This document shows, one piece after another, positions 9,601 through 18,282 of a stretch of DNA of 64,000 nt. The stretch's first letter is position 1. The number at the start of each line of letters is the position of its first letter. This stretch comes from Patiria miniata (Eukaryota; Echinodermata; Asteroidea; Valvatida; Asterinidae): contig NW_024037057.1 in the NCBI RefSeq assembly GCF_015706575.1, forward strand, positions 2,313,501 to 2,377,500. Reading direction: 5' to 3'. Under the pieces are notes generated by a model. The model was given only the letters and a program-made list of their open reading frames with translations, made no database searches and was not told the DNA's origin. The position numbers were made by a program, and so were the translations under genes.

Positions 9601-11096
9601 AACCTCCGGACTCATTTGAAAGTTTAAATCGTTCACGGCAATTCATACCGATTGACAAAAGTGTTCCTGGGCTATACAGAACCAAGATGGCACCGCCCCC
9701 TTATGCTTACGCCACTTTATTGTATAAAGAGTTTAATAGCGTGGCAGATCGTGACCCTTGTCCTGATAGGGTTAAGTCTCCATTGATACACACACTAATA
9801 GTTCTATCCTACAACTAAAACCTTTTCATAAGGGCCACGATATTCGGTTGCATCCAGTTGACCAAATTTATGAAGGAGTCACCTTGCTTTTTGTTTTTTG
9901 ATTTTTTTTTTCAGTGGAAATAGTCACATTTCACTGGCGTTTTCTACTTCTAATAGGGATTACCCTGAAAGGCATTTCACAAAAATGTCTCTGCCCAAAC
10001 TGACTCCAACTTTATTGTGTTTATAGATATCTTTGGTGGCAATTCGAAGAGGGCTCCTAAGAAGAGATGGGAGAAACTGTCCCGAAAAGTAGAGCAGAAG
10101 AAGAGAGCCATGCGCAAGTAAACTAACTGGAGGTAAGAAGCTCGAATAGAGTCTCTGTGATCAAAGAATGCAGTGATTGAATGGAAATATCTGCTAGTCT
10201 GGCAATGTACAGGGTGAGTAAAAACAAAAGCATCCCAAATGGCAGGACCAGTATTTCAACGAAGTTTAGACTGTTTCACTTTCAAACTCTAGGATATGAA
10301 AGCCCAGTCAATATAGCTTTCCTTTAGTACAATACATATTCAGATCTCTTCGTACTTTTCAATTTGCCAAAAGGTAAGTGTTCTTTCAGCAAAACGAAAA
10401 CAATTCTCAGAGGAAAAGTATGTGATTATTGTTTCGTTTTGCTGAATGAACACGTCCTTTCTTTGATCAGAAATTACCGTAGTTGTCTGCGCGCGAGTCA
10501 TATTGGACGTCTTCGTTTGCAGTCTATAGTAAATAAACTGTCATAAGACCCAAGTAATAAAAACGCCCACTTCCGAAATCCAGGGAAAATACTCACAACT
10601 CTTCAAGGTGTTTGAGGCACATATCATATTTATGACTCTTCCATCGTCTTTTATTTTCTGCTCAATGTTTTGGGGTATAGCCGATGTTTTTCTTGGAGCA
10701 AAACATGATATTGACCGTGGAAGACACCGCAGAACATGCACTTTTAGCATTATGCAATGTGCATGTACGGTACGGTCGATCGAGCACGCTACTATAACGT
10801 CCAAAACGGTGGCTCTCACATGATAGTCTCACGTGGGTGCTAAATCCAAATAAAGTCTCCTCACGGAGAATATCATGTATTTATTTTTGCATGGTTTAGG
10901 TTTCAAAGAATTTATGTTGGAATTTCTACAACAACTTACATCCATGCTTGCATTCCAAAGCCTATTAACGCCGTTTATTTGTTGGTTTGTTTTTCTTGCT
11001 GTCAAAAGGTTCGTGCCACTTGGAAAAGACGACAATGGTACGGGTTCCGACAACGGACAACTGCATATTTCGTTATCATTAGCAAGCCGTAGTTAG
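552..11096 (+). CDS. LDL-receptor class A repeat protein gene, 3' portion (multi-exon; 5' end outside window)
   Basis: Predicted join: 552-665, 973-1101, 2040-2168, 2838-2960, 3184-3312, 3984-4106, 4332-4460, 6109-6231, 6422-6550, 7136-7249, 8904-9065, then 10027-10121, or 10027-10117 spliced to 11009-11096. Each internal exon encodes one LDLa module with six Cys, a CIP..WQCD core and an acidic DC..GEDE..C calcium-binding end. LDLa modules bind Ca2+ and act as extracellular ligand-binding units. Every internal exon is phase 1 at both ends, so modules can be duplicated or skipped without frame loss. I see no transmembrane segment, EGF or beta-propeller module; the product could be secreted, or its other domains may lie upstream of the window. 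It ends in a very basic tail. No start codon or signal peptide is inside the window. The LDLa identity is secure; the exact transcript structure is not. Confidence 0.8.
973..1101 (+). CDS. LDLa exon 2
   Basis: Acceptor TTTAAG, donor GTAAGA, phase 1-1, 129 bp. A short Pro-rich linker (PPPS) leads into [20 protein letters not shown] and [13 protein letters not shown]. The acceptor uses TTTAAG, and related exons 3 and 10 use TATAAG at the same place. Confidence 0.78.
1422..1662. mobile_element. 241-bp MITE in LDLa intron 2, CATG flanks
   Basis: Long inverted ends: the left begins with GCC.ATTTCACGGCGCTGCTCA and later has AAGTCTGGCTTATAA, and the right end is their reverse complement. CATG lies on both sides (1418-1421 and 1663-1666). 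Related introns downstream (around 2530 and 3675) read GCCATGTCTTTTGCATAT without the insert, so they act as an empty site. The superfamily is not assigned. A 4-bp target duplication fits, but 5 bp cannot be excluded. Confidence 0.65.
2040..2168 (+). CDS. LDLa exon 3
   Basis: Acceptor TATAAG, donor GTAAGA, phase 1-1, 129 bp. Linker PPP, then [20 protein letters not shown] and [15 protein letters not shown]. It is nearly identical to exons 5 and 7. Confidence 0.8.
2838..2960 (+). CDS. LDLa exon 4
   Basis: Acceptor TTTGAG (a CAG six bases downstream would also keep frame), donor GTGAGG, phase 1-1, 123 bp. Encodes [20 protein letters not shown] then [17 protein letters not shown]. Near-identical to exon 6. 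Confidence 0.78.
3184..3312 (+). CDS. LDLa exon 5
   Basis: Acceptor TTTTAG, donor GTAAGA, phase 1-1, 129 bp. Linker PPLP, then [20 protein letters not shown]. It is the duplicated partner of exons 3 and 7. Confidence 0.8.
3984..4106 (+). CDS. LDLa exon 6
   Basis: Acceptor TTTGAG, donor GTGAGA, phase 1-1, 123 bp. Encodes the same module as exon 4 ([20 protein letters not shown]). Confidence 0.78.
4332..4460 (+). CDS. LDLa exon 7
   Basis: Acceptor TTTTAG, donor GTAAGA, phase 1-1, 129 bp. Same module as exons 3 and 5, but with Gly for Asp in the CMGGEDE segment. Confidence 0.78.
4733..5010 (-). mobile_element. tRNA-derived SINE, minus strand
   Basis: Read on the minus strand, it has a pol III A-box TAGCCGAGCGG (plus-strand 4978-4988) and a perfect B-box GGTTCGAATC (4935-4944). 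The head reads like tRNA-Ser/Leu (GCGGTTAGAG.GTGGAGC.ATGGAGTGG), followed by an unrelated body of about 190 bp. TCAAAAAG flanks both ends (4725-4732 and 5011-5018), probably the target-site duplication. It sits in an LDLa intron whose sister introns run uninterrupted here. It is not a functional tRNA, because the 3' half does not refold into an acceptor stem. Confidence 0.7.
5324..5397 (+). pseudogene. Truncated LDLa exon (first half lost)
   Basis: Only the second half of a module remains, from [11 protein letters not shown] to [12 protein letters not shown], followed by an intact donor GTAAGA. The first three cysteines are absent. The only AG upstream (5322-5323) would join in the wrong phase. 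It is probably a dead exon left by an unequal exchange. Confidence 0.65.
6109..6231 (+). CDS. LDLa exon 8 (exon 4/6 type)
   Basis: Acceptor TTTGAG, donor GTAAGA, phase 1-1, 123 bp. Encodes [20 protein letters not shown] then [17 protein letters not shown], a full module. Confidence 0.78.
6314..6386 (+). pseudogene. Decayed LDLa exon remnant
   Basis: Matches the middle and end of an exon 3-type module (GATGGTGCA, then TCCTGGCAATGTGATTAC, then GGTGAGGACGAGTTGAAC). It lacks the 5' half and a donor: the sequence runs into ATTATTG instead of the conserved TGCCCC and GTAAG. Confidence 0.6.
6422..6550 (+). CDS. LDLa exon 9
   Basis: Acceptor TATAAG, donor GTAAGA, phase 1-1, 129 bp. Linker PLPP, then [20 protein letters not shown], then [17 protein letters not shown]. 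Ala replaces Gly in the acidic loop. Confidence 0.78.
6580..6625. repeat. (TCTG)n microsatellite
   Basis: A run of TCTG units with one TTTC interruption, in the intron after exon 9. Confidence 0.85.
7136..7249 (+). CDS. LDLa exon 10
   Basis: Acceptor TTTAAG, donor GTAAGT, phase 1-1, 114 bp. Encodes [20 protein letters not shown], then [16 protein letters not shown]. Ser replaces the Trp that precedes CIP in the other modules, so this copy is older or under different selection. Confidence 0.78.
7281..7774. mobile_element. TA-flanked palindromic MITE (CAGGGTGAGTAAAAA family)
   Basis: The ends CAGGCTGAGTAAAAA and TTTTTACTCACCCTG are inverted repeats, with TA on both sides (7279-7280, 7775-7776). 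The inverted arms extend over most of the element (for example GTGAAGTTCTGCAT against ATGCAGAGCTTCAC, and a central pair around 7480-7560). TA target and CAGGGTG ends fit Tc1/mariner-type elements. There is no coding capacity. Related partial copies lie at 10210 and 37278. Confidence 0.7.
8061..8287 (+). mobile_element. hAT-type MITE copy, CAAGG(G/A)CGGATC family
   Basis: Left end CAAGGACGGATCAGGGG, right end GTTCTGGATGCGCCCTTA. The middle is shared with the complete copy at 46354-46680 (TGGTTAAAGTGGTC, CCTCAGATCG, CCACAGAG.ATCTAG). A TTAA-flanked element has inserted at its right tip. Past that insert the flank AGAGAAAC resembles AGTAAAAC at the left, a likely 8-bp target duplication with two differences. 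Confidence 0.6.
8289..8813. mobile_element. TTAA-flanked MITE, 525 bp (AGGGAATGTACA family)
   Basis: Ends AGGGAATGTACATCATT and the inverse of AGGGAATATACAACATTTG, flanked by TTAA (8285-8288, 8814-8817). The TTAA target fits piggyBac-type mobilisation (inference). A copy in the opposite orientation lies at 29216-29722, and the internal region is also recognisable in the NAT duplication units (about 49620-49970 and 57530-57800). No ORF of note. Confidence 0.7.
8904..9065 (+). CDS. LDLa exon 11, divergent module
   Basis: Acceptor TTTCAG, donor GTAAGA, phase 1-1, 162 bp. A linker ([15 protein letters not shown]) precedes [20 protein letters not shown], then [19 protein letters not shown]. The canonical six cysteines are present plus one extra at the end. 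It is the most diverged module and the last one before the basic tail. Confidence 0.75.
9110..9450 (+). repeat. Two head-to-tail copies of a dispersed repeat
   Basis: Two similar stretches, about 9118-9265 and 9325-9450. Each has GGAGGT, TTTTCATCGGAT, GTCTGTTAACA.GAT.ACTCAAA, TTTACATGCGATTTGTTT (or TTTGCATGAAATTTGTTT) and GTACAAGTAC. The segment at 9470-9600 has several short GTCCGAAGGTTC-like repeats. I see no coding capacity. Confidence 0.55.
10027..10121 (+). CDS. Terminal exon of LDLa gene, basic tail (form ending in TAA)
   Basis: Acceptor TTTATAG, phase 1, matching the phase-1 donor at 9065. It encodes [20 protein letters not shown] then [10 protein letters not shown] and stop TAA at 10119-10121. 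Thirteen of 30 residues are Lys or Arg. The TAA overlaps a possible donor (CGCAA followed by GTAAAC), so the transcript can either stop here or splice on to 11009. A decayed duplicate is at 14251-14327. Confidence 0.7.
10210..10490. mobile_element. Partial TA/CAGGGTGAGTAAAAA MITE
   Basis: Begins TA then CAGGGTGAGTAAAAA and follows the family through GGATATGAAAGCC, TTCTTTCAGCAAAACGAAAA and its inverse TTTCGTTTTGCTGAA. The right terminus is not recognisable. Confidence 0.6.
10555..10690 (-). mobile_element. Diverged fragment of GGGTGCAGACCAG MITE family
   Basis: Minus-strand match to the middle and 3' part of the elements at 18283-18603 and 19035-19474: CTCACAACTCTTCAAGGTGT, TTGAGGCACATATCA and TCCATCGTCTTTTATTTTCT. 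TIRs are not preserved. Confidence 0.5.
11009..11096 (+). CDS. Alternative last exon of LDLa gene
   Basis: After the acceptor GTCAAAAG, the phase-2 exon joins the AA of CGCAA (10117) to give K, then [28 protein letters not shown] and TAG. A paralogous exon at 15265-15373 keeps the same phase and the GxGNGQL core (KYLRPEKDENDMGSGNGQLE), which argues that this exon is or was coding. The polyadenylation signal AATAAA at 11737-11742 lies downstream and is also conserved in the paralogous region (16506-16511). Splicing here is inferred. Confidence 0.45.
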
Positions 11097-11736
11097 CAAT
11101 ATATTTAGACTTTCTGTATTTGTTTGCTGTTAATGGTTGATTTCCTTTTATGATTGCCGCGTTTATCGTTGAGTGAAACGATTAACCACCTTCCGAATCT
11201 GAATCAATTTTTAATCTACTAGCTTGTACAAAAACAAACTGACCTCATGGTCATGCCAACGGTTAACTAATTTGGAAAAAAAAATGAATGCAAGCAATCA
11301 GCACATGCTTAAAAGAAATAATCCACCTCTAGATGTGCCAAAGTTGCAGAAAATCTCACTAAACAACTTTTAGCAAGTTTAGTTCCCCTAATCCGTCAGG
11401 AAATTTAAAATGGTTCATGTTTTCAATTACCATTATTCTCAGTGGTCTTGATGATGAGAAAAAAATATCGATAAATTTAGACATATATTTAAAAAAAAAA
11501 ATAGTTCCAAATAAAAAAAAAACATGTCTTCTAAACGCCACTAAATGTTTGTAATAATTATGCAAGTTTATTTAGAAATCTCCGGAGACAAATTGGATTA
11601 TTCGGCACACTCGTGTTACAAACGTCTTTGATTTATTTGCAAACAGTTGTATCACGCTTTAGGCCAAAATCTGGGATCTTAAATTATGTCTTTTCTCTTT
11701 TGCGTTGTAACCTTTAAAGAAATGCAATAGTTAGTC

Positions 11737-11742
11737 AATAAA
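11737..11742 (+). terminator. Candidate polyadenylation signal AATAAA
   Basis: AATAAA within GTCAATAAAATAGC, conserved at 16506-16511 in the duplicated 3' end. It is the best candidate for 3' end formation of the LDLa gene. Confidence 0.4.
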
Positions 11743-12509
11743 ATAGCTTGGCAGCTAATTAATAAGCACTTTTGTCTGCCTCATTGACGCATTTTTATTA
11801 GAAAGGAAATTCCAGAACGGCTTAATCTGTACTCTCTTCGTGATATGCAGAATAGGCATTCCTGCATATCGTAACATTCTTCTTCCAAGTTCTGCGCCAG
11901 CTTCATAATGTTGAAGACTAAGGCAAAATGTTGGGTGCGCAAATCTGTGGATGGAGTGCGTAGCCAAATGGTTTGTGACCAAATGGTTCTCGATTATTGT
12001 ACAGGACTGTGAGATCATAGTTCTGTGCAGTTTTGATGAAATTGGGGCCCAAACAAAGGTTAATGTTTTACGACCAAGCAGATGGGAATTCGATCGTTAC
12101 GCAATGCAGTACGCCACCAAGAATTTGCCACGGACGGTCCAAGTTTGCGGTCGGCAAAGCACGGCCAATTTGTTAAAAGAGTATCAGAAGACATTTGAGT
12201 TAATTTGTTTCGGATTGGGACAAAGCTTTAAGCCGCCTTACACAAAAAAATTCATACTGATAAAAAGGAAAAGAAAATGGCAAACAGATACTCAAATCAT
12301 ACGCTTAAGAAACTACTGACAGGAAAGACTAGCAATTTCAAATAGCCCGCGCTGTGAATTTGTCGACCGTCTCACACAATGCCCTGGGAAAAATCAACTC
12401 TCCGTGGGAAACCCTTGGTGGTGCACTGTGAATGAAACGCCCGAACTGACAAGTCTAAATAAAAGGAGCAGACAATTAATTTCGTTGAAAGGCAGAGTAG
12501 ATCACTCAA

Positions 12510-12880
12510 AATATGTGCAGTGTTTTCATTTGAACTAACATTAATAGGGCTCCAAAGCCAAGGACGGTGTCTAATTACTTAAGCTGATGAAGCTTGAGCT
12601 CTGTGGATGCTGTATATTTCGAGAAAACAAATACAAATACACACAATCTGTCGTATCTCGATTTCTATTTGAAGGTTGTTCAGTCATATATCGCATTGCG
12701 CCCTCTCGTGGTGACACAATCCCAAAATAAGCATTGAGTCATTTCGGGACCTGATTCTCATTCGGCCGGTATTTGTACCTTTCACAGATTCAACAAACTG
12801 CAAACCAACGACAACAGACAAACGCATGGGAGTGAATTCACAGACATTTCCAAATATGTGTCACTTGACACGTCTTTTGA
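12510..12880. repeat. Dispersed repeat, relative of 19870-20130 and of the 50683 element
   Basis: Shares a fixed order of motifs with 19870-20130: TGATGTATATTGCGAGAAAA or its variant, CACAATCTGTCGTATCTCGA or its variant, and TTGCGCCCTCTCG. Weaker similarity reaches 50705-50860. Otherwise 11100-13300 shows no gene I can support. Confidence 0.5.
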
Positions 12881-13299
12881 AATGACTTTCTTTCGTTGTT
12901 TTCTTAAACGCTTGTTTTCTTGTACACTGGCTGAGTACTGACGTTTAACTACAATATTATATTACAATACAGTGATGAATATGTCTGTCCCGCAAATAAC
13001 ACGATTTCTGTTACCAGAATATTTCTGGGTTTTTATCGGGTGGTTGCCCTCCCACGTGATATACATCAGAAGCATAGCCGGGTGTATTTTTTTCAGCATT
13101 CATTGTGTATTAACTAATCACCGTCGGTGAAGGGCAAAACCTAATTTGGTTTACTTAACCCCGAAGCAAGATTCCATCTTATGAATAGCACATTTCACAC
13201 ACCCTAACATGAATATTTTGGCCCTCCGTGTGGATTGCAAACACTAAGGTTGTCGTAGTGTTTCCGTTCAATTAAACCTATTCCAAGCAACGAAACTAT

Positions 13300-13472
13300 T
13301 TTATGAAAATGAGCATGGGCTCGAACCAAAGATCTTGCGATACATAGTTCATTCCACTATCCACTAGGGCATTGTGGCAGCACGACGAAAGCCGTTCTTT
13401 GAAATGCCCTACGCATGACTGAGTGATAGCAGTGGTGTAACGTCATCGTTATATTCTTATGAATAATCATGT
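13300..13472 (-). mobile_element. tRNA-derived SINE-like element, minus strand
   Basis: Minus strand reads CCCTAGTGGATAG (A-box region, plus 13357-13369), then AAAGATCTTTGGTTCGAGC (B-box). It is followed by CCATGCTCATTTTCAT. The same head and tail occur at 61205-61425. Confidence 0.6.
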
Positions 13473-13661
13473 CCATTGACGATGTGTGCTGCAAAGAGAA
13501 ACACCCCTGTCCGGGCCATGCTTCCTACAACAACGAGAGAATGGACAGCCGTATATAGTATCGGTCTTGTCCGTTCAAAGCCCACAGGGGTAAACGTATT
13601 AAAAGTTGCCTTTGCGCAGGAAGCACAAAGTTCACATCATGCAAATCATTTCTTTTCTTTC

Positions 13662-13917
13662 TTTTTTGAGTGATGTCGCAATAATAGCAGGCACTGCGTA
13701 CAACACCATCTTTTCCTCCGAAACAAATTGGTTAAAGTGGTCAGAAATTGCCTCAGATCGCACCACAGAGCATCTAGAATCACAAAAAGAAAAAAAAATC
13801 AGGGTCCTTAAGCGGGCCCTGAACCCAACGCCGTAGATTTTGGACCCACTTTTTGGGGGAACAATTTCGTTTGTCCCCTCCCCCCCCCAAAAAAAAAGTG
13901 TTCTGAATCCGCCCTTG
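13662..13917 (+). mobile_element. hAT-type MITE copy (left end lost)
   Basis: Shares the body of the 46354-46680 element (GATGTCGCAATAA, TTGGTTAAAGTGGTCAGAAA, TTAAGCGGGCCC, ACCCACTTTTTGGGGG) and ends GAATCCGCCCTTG at 13917. The left TIR is not seen. Confidence 0.65.
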
Positions 13918-14250
13918 GGGAAAATGGGAGCCACACGTTTTACGAAAATTCTTCCCCCCCCCCCCAAAAAAAAGAACATGTATATCATTCAAAATCAGTT
14001 GGTGGATACAATAATTTATATCGTAAAAATGTAAACAAACAAAAATAGTCAGTAAGAACCAGACCTTTCATTATAATAAATAATAATAATTATTATTTCT
14101 TCTAATGCTATAATAGGGCGACTTTCCAATAGACTTGTGCACAAACCTAAACTGTCACCGAACCCAAGTTTAACTTTCTCCACGAAATTCGGTATTTTAA
14201 CTTCTTGGACCACGAGGAATCAATCTAGTTGGTTTGCGTTCGGGAAACGT

Positions 14251-14327
14251 TCGAAGACGACTCCTAAGAAGAGATGGGAGAAAATGGCCCGAAAACTGCA
14301 GTAGAAGAAGCGAGCCATGCGCAAGTA
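14251..14327 (+). pseudogene. Decayed duplicate of the LDLa gene basic-tail exon
   Basis: Matches 10044-10121 closely (KRSKTTPKKRWEKMARKLQ), then an in-frame TAG at 14302-14304, then KKRAMRK and TAA. The acceptor before it is not preserved. It belongs to a duplicated 3' region: 14251-16600 is colinear with 10040-11830. Confidence 0.7.
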
Positions 14328-15264
14328 AACTCACTAGAGGTAAAGAAACTTGGATGAAGTCTCGATTTTATTGCAACAAGGAAATGGAATTATCAAGTTA
14401 GTCTGGGGAACTGAAATGAGGGGCATTGATACCCAATATATACCCCAACATCACCTCTGTAAAGGTTCATCCAGTAATGTCAATTTACCACTAGTCAGAA
14501 ACGATCAACTGCAAGTTAAAAGCCAAATGCAAATGATATAATATTGGTATGAAAGGTTGAAAAGTCCCTTTCCAATGCTCGTCCCGTGTTGTTGATATAT
14601 CCTGTGTATGATTTGACATGTGAGTTTGCTCGTGTCTCATACGTATGGTTGTAGCCAAGTCACCATCCCCACTCTCCAAAAGACACTGCGTCCTGAAATC
14701 CCGGACAATTTCATGCTTTGGATTGTTTGCTTATACTATTTCAACCTTCTAGTCGAAAGGAAACCAACCTAATGTCTTACCGTTCCCGAGAAAAGACGAA
14801 AACAAAAATGGTTGTGTACATCGGACACGACGGAGTACACATAAGTTGTTCCTGTCATTTTCATCCCATGCACGAAACAAGTCACACAAAATATTACACA
14901 CAGCACCAATGCACAAAATGTGGTTTTTTTACACATCCGCAAAAGGCGAACACTTTTACGGCTGAAAATCACCACTAGTATGAACAGTCCGATGATTGGG
15001 AGTCAGAAAAGTGGACCCCGAAATTCTTTCTCGCATGAAATCACAAAAAGACGCCAAAGTTTATAAAGGAAGGTTGTGTGGTTGGTTTATATCTTACTTT
15101 TAAATGTTCTTTCCGATTAACATTCACGAGTCAAGTGACCAGTTGTTTTCCAAAATCCAAAATGTGTGTCAAAGTAATGAATGAATCATAACGCTGCGCA
15201 GAAACTATTAATGCCGCCATTTCAAAACCTCTTGACGCTGTTTGCAATTTCTTTTCCTCTTAAG

Positions 15265-15373
15265 GTACCTGCGACCAGAAAAGGACGAGAATGATATGGG
15301 ATCCGGCAACGGACAACTGGAAATTCATTTTCCCGCTGCCACAAGTTATCAATGGCTAGACGTAGTAGTATAG
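15265..15373 (+). pseudogene. Duplicate of the alternative last exon (paralogue of 11009-11096)
   Basis: After acceptor CTCTTAAG it reads, in phase 2, YLRPEKDENDMGSGNGQLEI, HFPAATSYQWLDVVV and TAG. It keeps an open frame although the upstream partner exon at 14251 carries a stop, so it is probably a relic. An undiscovered gene at 12-15 kb could still use it. Confidence 0.45.
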
Positions 15374-16020
15374 ATACTATTTCTGCATTTACTCCTTTAT
15401 GGGTGATTTGTCAGTTTGAATGTCAGGTTTATAATTGAATTAATTGATTAATAATATAGAGTAGTAATAATAATTACGGGAAATGGGTCATTTGGGAGAC
15501 ATTCCCATTGACTTTTGCAAAACTTTTTCAAGCTTTAATGTGCCCTAACCCAATATTCCCTTGTCCTTGTCCACGAATTTCGGGATATTTACTAATTAGA
15601 CCACGAGCGACACATATAATCTAATTGCGACAGCACAGTTTTGCCTCTAAAGGAGGGCTGTGACATTAGGGAGACATGAAAATGCCTCCCTAATGACCGA
15701 TGTCTCCCATCGTGCGAAGAAATTACGATAACGTATTTCCTGAATGGTACCTTTACACGTATTATTATAACCAAAATTATACCATTCGGAGGCATTCCTA
15801 TAGACTTGCGCGCAAATAATAATTCGACTTCCCTGACCCCTGACCCCAGTTTGCATTTCCCTCCATATTTTTTTGTATCACAATATGATCATTTAGGGTA
15901 ACATTTTGTCTTATTCTCTTAAACGCTAATCAATTTAAATAATTACGCAGAACCATATCCAGACTAACCTTGCTCTTCAAATCCATTCACCATAAAATCG
16001 CAGTTGATGTTGATCAATGA

Positions 16021-16248
16021 CAAGTTGATTCCAAAGGGGACACAATCTCAACAAGAAAATTACCTTCAATATCATTTGTTTACCCTGCCGACAGCTACAG
16101 ATTATCTTTCCTACCAAGAACAACAGCTCAGTGGAACTTACTTCCTACAGAAGTCAGGGAAGCTACTTCAGTGGAGTCCTTTAAGTCAAGGCTCCATGAG
16201 ATGCAGCTGTCTTCAACACTAAGGGGGCCTACTAACAAAATTGTATAG
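16021..16248 (+). mobile_element. 5'-truncated LINE fragment, C-terminal tail of the RT-bearing ORF
   Basis: The frame from 16027 reads ...ADSYRLSFLPRTTAQWNLLP, then TEVREATSVESFKSRLHEMQ, ending at a TAG at 16246-16248. The pattern R.S.F.PRT...WN.LP..V..A.S...FK..L is the conserved terminal segment of many non-LTR retrotransposon polyproteins (CR1/L2/RTE-like). The reverse transcriptase core is absent, so the copy is severely 5'-truncated. It lies inside the duplicated LDLa 3' region. Confidence 0.7.
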
Positions 16249-16924
16249 AGTTTTCGCCAGCCACCGGGCGCCTGCAACATAGTGCAGTTTGTTCGCAGCA
16301 CGCTACAGATAGGTGCAGGTTTTTATACACGTTGAGCATACGTCTCACAAATACATGTATAGTTGTATCGCACTAAGAACCAATCCAACAATTGTAGGTC
16401 AGTAAATTAAACAAAACAATTGTAATCTATCACAAATCTGGTGTCTTATAGTTCTTTCTTATAGTTCAATTACTGAATTCAAGTTGAATTCTGTGTTAGT
16501 TCGTCAATAAAATAGCGTGGCAGCTATTTCAAAATAAACGGACTTGTGTTTGTGACTTTTTGTTGTGTTTTATTGCAGAGGAAATTCAAGAACCTGTTAA
16601 TCGAGCTTTCACTTTGTTAGCGAATTTTAGAGTAGGCCCCCTTAAATTCTTTGCGATTGTAACCAAACGGTTCTTCATTCATGTACACTCACCAATAGTC
16701 TAAGAGAACCGTCGCCATACTCCTTTCTTGTCTTAAATAATCAAAAGATTTTCGAACATCTACAGTGGCGGTGATGGACCGACTGGCTATAGTACATGTG
16801 ATACATTCCATACTCGGTAAACAATTCTCGGTTTGGACTCGGTGGATATTTTTTTCTCTCTCTTTACTTCTGAATTCTTCTCAAAAGTATTGCTAGTGTC
16901 TTTTCCCTAGACATGCTTCAAAAC

Positions 16925-17304
16925 CAGGCGCGGATCCAGAAGAAGGTTTTGGGTTCACCCCGGCTTTGTCTATTTATGTTTCATACAAATTCATAAAAAT
17001 AACTCGAACCCGCTCCTCCCTGGTTCTGACACCCAACAAAAGTACAATGGAAATAATGTGCGCCTGTGCACAAAGTACGGACAGAGCCAGCTTGGTTTGT
17101 GGGTTTTTGTACACTATTCTGTAATATATAGTGTTAATAATCGTCGGATTTGAACAGCGCCCCATGGAAGATAGGGTACGAGCCCCCCCCCCCCCGCCCT
17201 TGACTTTTGGATATCAAGTGTCAAAAAAAAAAAAAATTCAGAATGTTTTGATGATGACCCCCCCCCCCCCCCCACCCTGCAAAAATTCCTGGATCCGCCC
17301 CTAG
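16925..17304. mobile_element. hAT-like MITE, CAGGCGCGGATCCAG family
   Basis: Left end CAGGCGCGGATCCAGAAG, right end TTCCTGGATCCGCCCCTAG. The interior has CGGACAGAGCCAGCTTGGTT, ATAGTGTTAATAATCGTCGG, TTTGAACAGCGCC and poly-C/poly-A tracts. The same family occurs at 27351-27929 and 31793-32388. No clean target duplication was found here. Confidence 0.6.
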
Positions 17305-17390
17305 AATCATTTCTATACTCAATTTGAAAATGAACCCATTCTACTGTTTTGAGGGAAAAGACGATTGCATTTTGAGTGACTTCCATGTTA

Positions 17391-17761
17391 GGCCAGACAA
17401 AAAAGTCTCCGGTTTCTGGTATGGAGCTTGCCCAAAAATGGTGCGGCGACGCGGCTTTTTTTTTTTTTTTTTACCTGACTTTTTAGCTTCAAATGTCGGC
17501 TGATGACTGCAAATGGTGCCCGACTAAACTTAGTGCAAAATGTACGGGAGTCCAGAGAGTCCACATAAAGCTTCTTCTCGATCATACTCCCATCTAAAAA
17601 CACGTTAAAATCGTGCTGCAGCAGGATTCCAGTCAAACCAGTGAATTTGGCGGTTTTAAGACATCATCTTTTATTGAAAAAAAAACTTTTTCATTTTGCC
17701 GACGCGCATGGCTACGGCGACGCACGCGCATACCAGAAACCGGAGACTTGTTTTTTTGGCC
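17391..17761. mobile_element. Harbinger-type MITE, 371 bp, TTA flanks
   Basis: Inverted ends: GGCCAGACAAAAAAGTCTCC plus GGTTTCTGGTATG on the left, and CATACCAGAAACCGGAGACT ending GGCC on the right. TTA lies on both sides (17388-17390, 17762-17764). A TTA/TAA 3-bp duplication is typical of PIF/Harbinger. Related copies: 23283-23629 (inverted), 29869-30584 and 42780-43058. Confidence 0.75.
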
Positions 17762-18282
17762 TTATCGAATAGGTCATTTTTTTACTGATGCGCCTCTATA
17801 TCTAGTTATTTCATTACAAGATTGTCAATTACAAGAGTATCATGTATTATTTAGAAGTGTCATAGACAGAGGGCGTGATTTATTGCCATCTTTTTAATAA
17901 GTTAGGAATTAAATAAAAATACCTCACATTGCAAATTTTTTGAGACGTTGGTGGCAACAAACACACCGGTCCGTTTTGATTGTTTGCGTCATACTGAGCA
18001 TGCGCGCTTTAGCTTAAACATATGTCGTAAACATTTGAAAAGATCCAGTGTATTTTCTCCGATTGGGTGCTAAAGAATTCAGTACAAAAACCAATTGTTT
18101 AAAAAACAAAGCTGGTGATAAAAAACGCCTTCGAACTAAGGCTACTAATGTCGTGCAGGCATGTGACTCTAAGGCGATGCAAAATTGCGTGTAGGTGGGG
18201 CAAGGAGGCTTATTGCGCATGCGTTACACTGTCAAATACACTGCCCATTTGGTCCAGTTACGTCACATGCACGTATTCCATA

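Noticed and set aside
13476-13560. Possible Cys-rich exon (CCKEKHPCPGHASYNNERMD)
   Set aside because: No acceptor or donor in phase and no homologous module; the LDLa cysteine pattern is absent.
13780-13992. Glycine-rich frames on the minus strand
   Set aside because: They are translations of the poly-C tracts of a MITE.
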